A DNA stretch of 5,327 nt from Thermodesulfobacteriaceae bacterium (GTDB taxonomy: Bacteria > Desulfobacterota > Dissulfuribacteria > Dissulfuribacterales > UBA3076), in the NCBI GenBank assembly GCA_012961845.1, contig DTYO01000284.1, positions 1-5,327 on the forward strand, in the 5' to 3' direction. Both the position numbers and the translations under genes were made by a program. This document shows positions 1-5,327 of the stretch, piece by piece. Below the pieces are notes generated by a model. That model saw nothing but the letters and a program-made list of their open reading frames with translations. It was not told the origin of the DNA and did not search any database. Positions within the stretch are counted from its first letter, which is position 1. Each line of letters begins with the position of its first letter.

Positions 1-209
1 AAACAGTACCGAAAAAGATGCCATTCCATCTCCCGTGTCGCAGCAAAGGTCACACTGAAAAAATACCGCAGTACCACATCCGTGGTGACAAGGATGACCA
101 GGAAGAGCGAAAACCAGTAACACACGGTCCCCACCCTGACGTTCAGCGCATCTATTAACCGACACAGCGACGAAACGAAGCAGTTTTTTGACGAATCTGT
201 TTCTGGCAA
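1..209 (-). CDS. TRAP transporter small permease (DctQ family), N-terminal part, runs off the left edge
   Basis: The minus strand reads open from a TTG at 207-209 to the window edge, giving 69 codons with no stop; an in-frame TAG lies just upstream of the TTG, and no ATG is available before the conserved part. The product has a polar N-terminus, then CRLIDALNVRVG (residues 16-27), a hydrophobic segment at about 29-47 and DVVLRYFF (44-51) followed by REMEWHLF (59-66). The pattern 'VVLRY-F ... E-EWHLF' is typical of the four-helix small membrane subunit of tripartite ATP-independent periplasmic transporters, which works with a large permease (DctM) and a periplasmic solute-binding protein (DctP) to import organic acids or similar solutes using an ion gradient. 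The partner genes are not visible and the substrate cannot be told. TTG is the only sensible start, with a weak purine-rich stretch before it. After HLF the zero frame gives R-Y-C, which is odd for a second membrane helix; the neighbouring frame gives the more typical S-V-L-F, so a frameshift near position 12-16 is possible. Confidence 0.72.
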   Translation of the reverse strand, partial: MPETDSSKNCFVSSLCRLIDALNVRVGTVCYWFSLFLVILVTTDVVLRYFFSVTFAATREMEWHLFRYC

Positions 210-260
210 TCTTCCAGCCTGTCTCTAACCGCAGAATGCCGCTTATGCCACGGTGTGTGC

Positions 261-335
261 TCACAGAAAGGCGCACAAACCGCACTGACGGCAATTCGGG
301 TCATGAATGACGTATTTCAGCCCTCCACCCTGCAT
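261..335 (-). other. Tiny reading frame with a CxxCGxC motif, status uncertain
   Basis: Between pyrD and the TRAP gene the minus strand holds a 24-codon frame from an ATG at 333-335 to a TGA at 261-263. Its second half reads KYVIHDPNCRQCGLCAFL, with cysteines at 15, 18 and 21. This resembles the first three ligands of a ferredoxin-type 4Fe-4S motif (CxxCxxC), but the frame stops before a fourth cysteine. No good Shine-Dalgarno sequence precedes the ATG. It could be a decayed ferredoxin-like domain, a short leader peptide ahead of the TRAP gene, or chance. The rest of the 210-371 gap shows only a 6-bp stem (329-334 with 340-345, 5-nt loop) without a following T-run, so I do not call a terminator there. 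Confidence 0.2.
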
Positions 336-371
336 CCTGTGCAGGAAGCATTAGTCTCAATCCATGACGGG

Positions 372-1286
372 TTAATCTATGCGGAGGTCCTTTATGGCCG
401 GAACCCCCCGGGATTCCATATGGGCTGTGATGCCTTCGACGATACCGACAGCAGTTCCCGGCCGTACCAGTGTAGCAGTTCCTATCTCCACGGCACATGC
501 CCCAGCCATCAGAAACTCCAGTGCGTCATTGGCATCACTAATTCCCCCTATTCCCACCACTGGAATATCAACGGCCCTTACAGTCTGCCAAACCATGCGC
601 AGGGCCACCGGCCTGATTGCAGGACCTGAAAGCCCGCCGAAGACATTACCCAGTGAAGGTCGCCGCGTGTCTATATCTATGGACATCCCAAGCAGGGTAT
701 TTATAAGGGAAACCGCATCCGCACCTGCCTCCGCTACACTTTTGGCAACAGCTGTAATATCAGTGACGTTGGGTGACAGTTTGACTATCACAGGCAGACT
801 GGTGGCAGATTTTACCGCCCGGGTGACATCTGCAGCAGCCCAGGGATCCGTGCCGAATGCTGCCCCGCCGGACTTGACATTAGGACACGAAATGTTTACT
901 TCGACGGCATCCACACCTTTTGCATCGTCGAGTTTTCTAGCGATTTCAGCATATTCCCCTATTTCATCTCCAAGAATATTGACTATGACCGCCGTATCCA
1001 TCCCCATGAGCCAAGGTAATTTATCTCTGATGAATGCATCTATACCTACATTCTCAAGACCGATGGCATTGAGCAGTCCGCAGGGGGTCTCTACCAGTCG
1101 GGGTGGAGGATTCCCAGCCCTGGGCTCAAGAGAGATGCCTTTTACCACTATTCCACCAAGGCATCCAAAATCCAGCAGGTCGCCAAGCTCCGCTCCGTAA
1201 CCGCATGTGCCGGAGGCGAGAACGACGGGATTCTTAAGGGACAGACTTCCTATCGTAACGGAAAGATCAGGAAAATTTCGATTCAT
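372..1286 (-). CDS. pyrD: Dihydroorotate dehydrogenase class 1B, catalytic subunit PyrD
   Basis: A 304-residue FMN TIM-barrel enzyme that oxidises dihydroorotate to orotate, the fourth step of UMP synthesis, in the cytoplasm. Visible family signatures are NPVVLASGTCGYG (19-31), GLENVGIDAF (76-85), NISCPNVKSGG (131-141) with Cys134 as the class 1 active-site base, KLSPNVTDI (169-177), SLINTLLGMSIDIDTRRP (193-210), GGLSGPAIRPVALRMV (217-232) and the phosphate-binding GIGGIS (245-250) plus EIGTA (267-271). The catalytic cysteine (serine in class 2) and the adjoining pyrK identify the NAD-linked class 1B type. The length matches the family (about 300-310). I place the start at the ATG at 1284-1286: it overlaps the pyrK stop as ATGA, has GGAG at 1296-1299 with a 9-nt spacer, and the homology begins here. 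The frame is open further upstream to an ATG at 1340, but that extension lies within pyrK and does not look like PyrD. Translation is probably coupled to pyrK. The TAA stop is at 372-374. Confidence 0.96.
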   Translation of the reverse strand: MNRNFPDLSVTIGSLSLKNPVVLASGTCGYGAELGDLLDFGCLGGIVVKGISLEPRAGNPPPRLVETPCGLLNAIGLENVGIDAFIRDKLPWLMGMDTAVIVNILGDEIGEYAEIARKLDDAKGVDAVEVNISCPNVKSGGAAFGTDPWAAADVTRAVKSATSLPVIVKLSPNVTDITAVAKSVAEAGADAVSLINTLLGMSIDIDTRRPSLGNVFGGLSGPAIRPVALRMVWQTVRAVDIPVVGIGGISDANDALEFLMAGACAVEIGTATLVRPGTAVGIVEGITAHMESRGVPAIKDLRID

Positions 1287-2083
1287 TGACCGTCTCTCCA
1301 TCTGATCGAATCCCCGTGAAAAACCGGCCCTTCCCTGCACACATGGAGGATTTTTTCAGTGCCGTACACAGCACATCCCAGACAGAGCCCGGTACCGCAC
1401 GCCATCCGAGATTCCAGAGATACCCAGCACGGAATACCAGATTGAGACGCCATCTCGTAAACCGCTCTCATCATGGGCCATGGGCCGCAGGTATGTATTT
1501 CACACTGTCCTGCTGATTCGGACAGAGTTTTTAAAAGACCATCCAGCACATCGGTGACCATTCCTCTGGTTCCCAGGCTGCCGTCTTCCGTTGCAACCAG
1601 TACTCTGGTGCCTGTACGTCGAAAACTCTCCAGGCCTGTCAGCTCCGATGCGGTCCGCCCTCCCAGTATGGTAAAAGTGTCCATCGATCCGGCACAGTAT
1701 TCGGCCAGAAAAAGCAGCGGAGCCATACCCATCCCACCTCCCGCCAGTATTGGCGTTATGTCAGGCCTAACTCTGAATCCCCTCCCGAGGGGGCCAAGAA
1801 CATTAAGCATCTCTCCAGGCCGCATCCTGGACAGCAGATCCGTACCACGCCCAACGCGCCTGTAGAGAAAACTCAACCTGCCTCCGTCCTCCCTGGCATG
1901 TATGGAAAAAGGTCGTCTGAGCAGAGGATCACTGCTGCCCACGGCTTTTACCTCGACCATACAGAACTGTCCGGGCCTTGCGGATGCTGAAACGGCAGGG
2001 GCAGCCACCTTGAGCACAAAGATGTCTTCGGCTGCCTGGCAGTGCTCGATTATTTCCGCCTTTTCATCGAATCTGGCAATCAT
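1283..2083 (-). CDS. pyrK: Dihydroorotate dehydrogenase electron-transfer subunit PyrK
   Basis: The FAD and [2Fe-2S] subunit that passes electrons from PyrD-bound FMN to NAD+. Counting from the upstream ATG at 2092 (269 residues): a ferredoxin-reductase-like FAD domain with RPFS (60-63), a nucleotide-binding region with GGGMGMAPL (118-126) and ILGGRT (142-147), CGPWPMM (202-208), and a C-terminal cluster domain with Cys232, 237, 240 and 252 (C-x4-C-x2-C-x11-C), the PyrK ligand pattern within ESRMACGTGLCLGC. All key residues are present. There are two possible starts. The ATG at 2081-2083 forms an ATGA overlap with the ubiA stop, repeating the arrangement at the pyrK/pyrD junction, and is preceded closely by GGAAAGA; it gives 266 residues. 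The ATG at 2092 adds three residues and has no visible ribosome site. I prefer 2083. Tight coupling to both neighbours implies one transcript, and pyrK directly before pyrD is the usual order for this enzyme. Confidence 0.95.
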   Translation of the reverse strand: MIARFDEKAEIIEHCQAAEDIFVLKVAAPAVSASARPGQFCMVEVKAVGSSDPLLRRPFSIHAREDGGRLSFLYRRVGRGTDLLSRMRPGEMLNVLGPLGRGFRVRPDITPILAGGGMGMAPLLFLAEYCAGSMDTFTILGGRTASELTGLESFRRTGTRVLVATEDGSLGTRGMVTDVLDGLLKTLSESAGQCEIHTCGPWPMMRAVYEMASQSGIPCWVSLESRMACGTGLCLGCAVYGTEKILHVCREGPVFHGDSIRWRDGQ

Positions 2084-2967
2084 TCTTTCCATAACAGCGC
2101 AACTGCTGTAGCTGAAAACAGTACTATACTGATCACGGCATTCATGGTGAAGAATGCCATATTCATCCTGGAGAGGTCATCCGGCCTGACCACCTTTCTC
2201 TGCATGACAAGCAGCATAAAAGTTATCAAAACGCCCAGATAGTATATCCAGTTGAGATGGGCGGTTATCCCTACCATGACAAATGACGTGAATGCCAGAA
2301 AATGCAGTACAGCAGATATCAGGAATGCCTTTCTCGCGCCTACGGCCGCCGGAATGGAATGAAGCCCCTCCGCTCTGTCAAATTCCAAGTCGAGACACGC
2401 ATATAATATATCGAAACCGGCTATCCAGAACATGACACCGGCACTCAGCAGTAGCGGAAGAAATTCGACTTCGCCCCTGACCGCAATCCAGCCGGCTGCT
2501 GGTGCAATTCCTATGGCAAGGCCCAGAAATACGTGGCACACAGCGGAAAATCTTTTTGTATATGAATAGGCAAAGAGTATGCCCAGAACAACGGGTGAAA
2601 GCTTCAGGGCCAAGGCATTGAGCCTCCAGGCCGCCAGAAAATACAGGGCGGAAAACGCCGCCACCATCAGCCAGGCATCCTTCTTCCGGATCACCCCCTT
2701 TGCCAGGGCCCTGTCCCTGGTCCTTGGATTCTTTGCATCGAAGGGGATGTCCACTATACGGTTAAACAGCATGGCGGCAGTCCGGGCACCCACCATGGCT
2801 GCCAGTATCCAGAATGAAACATCAAGAGGCGGCAGGCCGTCTGCGGCAAGAAAGGCGCCCAGAAAAGCAAACGGAAGGGCAAAGATGGTATGTTCAAACT
2901 TGATGGTATCGAGCAGTATGCGCATTCGCTCGAACAGTTTGATTGTCTCTGTGCAGGGAGAATTCAT
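2080..2967 (-). CDS. ubiA: UbiA-family aromatic prenyltransferase (4-hydroxybenzoate polyprenyltransferase-like, probable MqnP role)
   Basis: A 295-residue integral membrane enzyme that joins a polyprenyl diphosphate to an aromatic acid. The first Mg-diphosphate motif is N69-xxx-D73-xxx-D77 (NRIVDIPFD), followed by RTRDRALAKG (82-91). The second is D186...D193-xxx-D197 (DILYACLDLEFD). About eight or nine hydrophobic segments can be seen (for example 29-45, 51-66, 98-115, 124-136, 145-163, 168-184, 215-234, 239-256, 270-292). The N-terminal TIKFEHTIFALPFAFLGAFL (21-40) is typical of the subfamily found in Desulfobacterota, Firmicutes and archaea rather than of E. coli UbiA. Next to ubiD and ubiX genes in a likely anaerobe, the best inference is prenylation in futalosine-type menaquinone synthesis (MqnP); a ubiquinone role is less likely. 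The ATG at 2965-2967 has GAGG at 2975-2978 with a 7-nt spacer. A 119-bp gap separates it from ubiX; it holds only a weak promoter-like TTGAAA with a poor -10. The stop overlaps the pyrK start. Confidence 0.93.
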   Translation of the reverse strand: MNSPCTETIKLFERMRILLDTIKFEHTIFALPFAFLGAFLAADGLPPLDVSFWILAAMVGARTAAMLFNRIVDIPFDAKNPRTRDRALAKGVIRKKDAWLMVAAFSALYFLAAWRLNALALKLSPVVLGILFAYSYTKRFSAVCHVFLGLAIGIAPAAGWIAVRGEVEFLPLLLSAGVMFWIAGFDILYACLDLEFDRAEGLHSIPAAVGARKAFLISAVLHFLAFTSFVMVGITAHLNWIYYLGVLITFMLLVMQRKVVRPDDLSRMNMAFFTMNAVISIVLFSATAVALLWKE

Positions 2968-2974
2968 GATAATG

Positions 2975-2978
2975 CCTC
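2975..2978 (-). promoter_or_regulatory. ubiA ribosome binding site
   Basis: GAGG on the minus strand, 7 nt before the ATG at 2967. It supports this start over the in-frame Met15 of the same gene and shows that ubiA, unlike pyrK, has its own clear translation signal, in keeping with the 119-bp gap that separates it from ubiX. Confidence 0.6.
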
Positions 2979-3086
2979 AAGGCTGATTCCGGTCAATGGT
3001 TTTGGGACCTGGAACATGCTCTTCCTGATTACTTAAAACAGGCAGGATTTTCAAGACGTCGCACAATCAAATTTTCCCTGTGGCGA

Positions 3087-3713
3087 TCACACCTCCCGGA
3101 TCTCATCTGCGCCGGGGAAACCCTGCCAGGGTTTTCTTCTCTGGTGTTCAATACCAAGCAGCTCAGCCACATGGGCCGCCAGGGAAAAGGCCAGTTCGCC
3201 AATATCGCCGGGCCGGGAATAGAAACAAGGCATGGCCGGGAAAATCAAGGCTCCGGCGTCTGAAAGCCTGAGCATGTTCTCAAGGTGAATCCGGTTCAGC
3301 GGTGTCTCCCTGGGAACAATGACAAGAGGCATTCTCTCCTTGAGGCAGCAGTCGGCTGCCCTGTGAATAAGATTTCTTACCACTCCATTTGCAATCGCTC
3401 CGAGAGTCCCCATGGTACACGGAAGGATTACCATTGCCCTCCACCTGTTGGAACCGCTGGACGGGGGAGCGGAGATATCGCCCGGACAGTAGACCTTACC
3501 GGCAATCCGTTCCATCTTTTTACATGCGGCGTCCCCGATTTCATACCGGGCTACCTGTGCACCGGTTTCGGAAAAAACCAGATGGACATCCTGACCGGCA
3601 TCTTTCATGATGTCCATGAATTTCAAACTGTAGATACTTCCGCTTGCGCCGGTCACCGCAAGCAGCACAGGAGGGAATGCCGAAGATATTTCTGACACTG
3701 TATGCGTATTCAT
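3087..3713 (-). CDS. ubiX: Flavin prenyltransferase UbiX (probable MqnM role)
   Basis: A 208-residue flavoprotein that joins dimethylallyl phosphate to reduced FMN to make prenyl-FMN, the cofactor of UbiD enzymes. The Rossmann-like fold opens with VTGASGSIYSLKFMDIM (20-36), whose Ser24 sits in the GASG flavin loop. DISAPPSSGS (79-88), MVILPCTMGTLGAIANG (94-110), NLIHRAADCCLKERMPLVIV (114-133), RETPLNRIHLENM (135-147) and CFYSRP (163-168) follow in the normal order. By comparison with Pseudomonas UbiX from memory, Glu58, Arg118, Lys125, Glu136, Tyr165 and Trp196 match the phosphate-binding and catalytic residues, so the enzyme looks intact. Family members run about 190-210 residues. The first dozen residues before the fold are variable. 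The ATG at 3711-3713 lies 12 nt after the ubiD stop with GGAG (3720-3723) 6 nt before it, so the two genes are almost certainly co-transcribed, which fits the supply of cofactor to the adjacent decarboxylase. Confidence 0.95.
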   Translation of the reverse strand: MNTHTVSEISSAFPPVLLAVTGASGSIYSLKFMDIMKDAGQDVHLVFSETGAQVARYEIGDAACKKMERIAGKVYCPGDISAPPSSGSNRWRAMVILPCTMGTLGAIANGVVRNLIHRAADCCLKERMPLVIVPRETPLNRIHLENMLRLSDAGALIFPAMPCFYSRPGDIGELAFSLAAHVAELLGIEHQRRKPWQGFPGADEIREV

Positions 3714-3725
3714 CTCATACTCCGT

Positions 3726-5186
3726 TCATGTCTCCCTGAAAGTTTCGGGTTTCTGCCCCGGCCCCACCTTCTCCCACAATCTGTCCATTCTCTTTGTAAC
3801 TGCCGGATCTCTTTTCATCACATCCGAAAACGCAGGACAGGAAACCTCGCCGGGCAATTTCCTGGTACAATCGATCCCCATTCTGGTGCATGACGCAGCC
3901 AGCCCGCCTGGAGAAGCGATTTCCCCGAAAACAGTATCCCTCACGGGTTCAAGATGAGTACCTATGCGCCACATTACCTGAGACATATCCTGTATGTCTA
4001 CCTGCCTGTCAAACACATAGATGAGCATACACCGGTTCAGCGGCGGGAAACCCCAGATCTGTTCCACCACATCCCTCCCCTGCCCCGCATAACTCTTGTC
4101 GATTGATACAAACAACACCCCCTGGAAGATAGCTTCAAGCGGCCTGTTTATATCGACTACAGAGGGAATCGCCCTTTTCAGCGATTGAAGCACCAGCCTT
4201 TCCATTGCTTTGGCCATATAGCAGTCTTCCTGGGGCGGCGGCCCCACCACTGTGGCAGGATAGACAGCATCCTTCCTCATGGTGATGCAGCTCACATGGA
4301 ATACAGGGAAATCTGCAGCCGGAGAATAATATCCAGCATGAGTGCCGAACGGCCCTTCTAGTCTCTTTTCCTCCGGATCTACATATCCTTCGATGACGAT
4401 CTGTGAAGCAGCAGGGACCTCAATATCCACTGTAATACACTTTGCCATGCAGATATTTTTCTTCTGCAGACACGAGGCAAACAGGACTTCATCAACATCC
4501 ACTGGCAGCGGCACGGCAGCGGCCCAGGTCATTACAGGTTCGGGTCCCAGTGCCACCGCACATTCCAGGCTCGAACCCGCCTCTCTGGACTTCTGAAAAT
4601 GGCGGTCTCCCCCGCTCCCGGGATACCAGTGCATGCAGGTAGTTTTCGAATCCAGCACCTGCATCCGATAAAGACCGGCATTTCTTGAACCGGTTTCGAT
4701 ATCCCGGGTAAACACAACCGGTAGCGTCAGAGCAGGCCCGGCATCACCAGGCCACGATTTCGTAACAGGAAGAATGGACAGATCAGCTTCACTTCCGAGC
4801 AGGACGGTCTCCTGACACGGGACGTTGTCCGGATCAGGCACATGCACCTGAGATTGCCCGGACAGCAATTGATGGGCGCCTTTATGGTCCCCTTCAAACA
4901 GTCTCACTGCATCCACCGTAAAGCTGTTGATGTCGTGCATGCCAAGAACCATTGCCGTACGCTCGATGGAACCGAACAAGTTCGTCAGCACCGGTATCGG
5001 TGAGCCCTCCACATTTTCGAATATCGCCGCAGGACCTCTCTGCCCTGTCAAGCGGGAAGTAAATTCCGCAATCTCCAGCGATGGACTAACTGATTCCGTA
5101 ATCCGAACCAGATCGGACATTTCTCCCAGCCTGTCAATGAAATATTGAAGGTCTCTGTATATCATTTCTTTTGCTGTCGGGGTCAT
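3726..5186 (-). CDS. ubiD: UbiD-family prenyl-FMN-dependent decarboxylase (probable MqnL role)
   Basis: A 486-residue soluble (de)carboxylase acting on aromatic or unsaturated acids with prenyl-FMN, Mn and K. The N-terminal domain begins YRDLQYFIDRL (10-20). The cofactor-binding core contains NAGLYRMQVLD (169-179), with Asn169 as a metal ligand and Arg174 as the conserved arginine, then TTCMHW (182-187) with His186, the ligand Glu233 (DVDEVLFAS), DIEVPAASQIVIEGYVDPEE (254-273), LEGPFGTHAGYY (276-287), YPATVVGPPPQED (309-321) and the C-terminal domain with DINRPLEAIF (345-354) and MGIDCTRKLPGE (436-447). Length and motif order match E. coli UbiD. One oddity is that the catalytic acid after EGPxG (Asp290 in E. 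coli) is Thr282 here. The ATG at 5186 is preceded by an in-frame TGA. An internal ATG at 5163-5165 (residue 8) fits the usual family N-terminus and the possible promoter better, so the true start may be there. With ubiX and ubiA next to it, decarboxylation of a prenylated or unprenylated naphthoate in menaquinone synthesis is the best guess; anaerobic aromatic metabolism is the alternative. Confidence 0.93.
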   Translation of the reverse strand: MTPTAKEMIYRDLQYFIDRLGEMSDLVRITESVSPSLEIAEFTSRLTGQRGPAAIFENVEGSPIPVLTNLFGSIERTAMVLGMHDINSFTVDAVRLFEGDHKGAHQLLSGQSQVHVPDPDNVPCQETVLLGSEADLSILPVTKSWPGDAGPALTLPVVFTRDIETGSRNAGLYRMQVLDSKTTCMHWYPGSGGDRHFQKSREAGSSLECAVALGPEPVMTWAAAVPLPVDVDEVLFASCLQKKNICMAKCITVDIEVPAASQIVIEGYVDPEEKRLEGPFGTHAGYYSPAADFPVFHVSCITMRKDAVYPATVVGPPPQEDCYMAKAMERLVLQSLKRAIPSVVDINRPLEAIFQGVLFVSIDKSYAGQGRDVVEQIWGFPPLNRCMLIYVFDRQVDIQDMSQVMWRIGTHLEPVRDTVFGEIASPGGLAASCTRMGIDCTRKLPGEVSCPAFSDVMKRDPAVTKRMDRLWEKVGPGQKPETFRET

Positions 5187-5210
5187 ACGGCATCATGGAT
5201 TATCTGCCGT
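5187..5210 (-). promoter_or_regulatory. Possible ubiD promoter element and operator (inverted repeat around GATAAT)
   Basis: A perfect 6-bp inverted repeat, ACGGCA at 5187-5192 and TGCCGT at 5205-5210, is separated by 12 bp. Read on the minus strand, GATAAT (5199-5204, five of six matches to TATAAT) lies just inside the upstream arm. Its best -35 partner is poor, about 18 bp further up. A transcript from here would begin near 5192, leaving almost no leader for the ATG at 5186 but about 27 nt for the ATG at 5165. A repressor site over a promoter is an inference from position only, and a 6-bp repeat can occur by chance. Confidence 0.25.
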
Positions 5211-5211
5211 C

Positions 5212-5240
5212 TTGACTCCACTGGTACAGTATGTTAGTTT
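5212..5240 (+). promoter_or_regulatory. Likely promoter of the tRNA-Ala gene
   Basis: TTGACT at 5212-5217 (five of six matches to the sigma-70 -35 box), a 17-bp spacer, then TAGTTT at 5235-5240 (three of six to the -10 box). Transcription would begin near 5247, giving a short leader before the tRNA 5' end at 5254. The -35 and spacing are good and the -10 is weak. It faces away from ubiD in a 67-bp shared upstream region. Confidence 0.4.
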
Positions 5241-5253
5241 TGCTGGCCGAAAA

Positions 5254-5326
<73 letters not shown>

Positions 5327-5327
5327 C

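Noticed and set aside
228..250. TGGCAT...GGCAT as a sigma-54 promoter for the TRAP gene
   Set aside because: The GG and GC elements are about 10 bp apart instead of 12 and the -12 box does not match.
155..304. A 49-codon minus-strand frame between pyrD and the TRAP gene
   Set aside because: It overlaps the TRAP coding start in another frame, its only GGAGGG is about 16 nt before the ATG, and the product has no recognisable feature.
329..345. Hairpin after pyrD as a terminator
   Set aside because: The stem is only 6 bp with a 5-nt loop and no T-run follows on either strand.
379..1200. A 273-codon plus-strand reading frame antisense to pyrD
   Set aside because: It lies wholly opposite a clearly conserved PyrD, has no recognisable motif and a low-complexity Ser/Thr/Pro/Ala composition typical of a codon shadow.
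1287..1340. Upstream ATG at 1340 as the pyrD start
   Set aside because: It would add 18 residues that overlap pyrK and show no PyrD similarity, whereas the ATG at 1286 has GGAG and the ATGA junction.
3010..3050. TTGAAA with TAATCA in the ubiX/ubiA gap as an internal promoter
   Set aside because: The spacing is 17 bp and the -35 is good, but the -10 matches only two of six positions.

Overview
The window looks like chromosomal DNA of an anaerobic bacterium, most likely a Desulfobacterota (former Deltaproteobacteria) lineage of moderate GC. This placement is inferred from three things: a UbiA-family prenyltransferase of the type common in that group (signature IKFEHTIFALPFA), an NAD-linked PyrK/PyrD pair, and a TRAP-type transporter nearby. 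No lineage-defining marker is present, so the assignment is moderate at best. I see no insertion sequence, CRISPR array or phage gene.

Layout, right to left, because every protein gene is on the minus strand: (1) a tRNA-Ala(GGC) at the right edge, on the plus strand and divergent from everything else. (2) A 67-bp divergent intergenic region with a likely tRNA promoter and a possible ubiD promoter/operator. (3) ubiD (about 3726-5186), ubiX (3087-3713), a 119-bp gap, then ubiA, pyrK and pyrD. The last three are joined by two ATGA stop/start overlaps (2080-2083 and 1283-1286). (4) A 162-bp gap (210-371) after pyrD with no clear terminator. (5) The 5' end of a TRAP transporter small permease (DctQ) gene that runs off the left edge. 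It starts at a TTG codon and may be frameshifted close to the edge.

How the genes work together: UbiX makes prenylated FMN, UbiD uses it to decarboxylate an aromatic acid, and UbiA attaches a polyprenyl chain to an aromatic carboxylic acid. In an anaerobic bacterium this trio most plausibly carries out late menaquinone synthesis of the futalosine type (MqnM, MqnL, MqnP roles). PyrK and PyrD together form the NAD-dependent class 1B dihydroorotate dehydrogenase of pyrimidine synthesis. The run therefore couples quinone synthesis to UMP synthesis, and four of its five proteins make or use flavin cofactors.

The points most worth checking are a threonine at the position of the UbiD catalytic acid, an inverted repeat enclosing a GATAAT element just upstream of ubiD, a tiny cysteine-motif reading frame between pyrD and the TRAP gene, and the possible frameshift in the TRAP gene. 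I do not see a clearly new system here; this is mostly recognisable metabolism in an informative arrangement.
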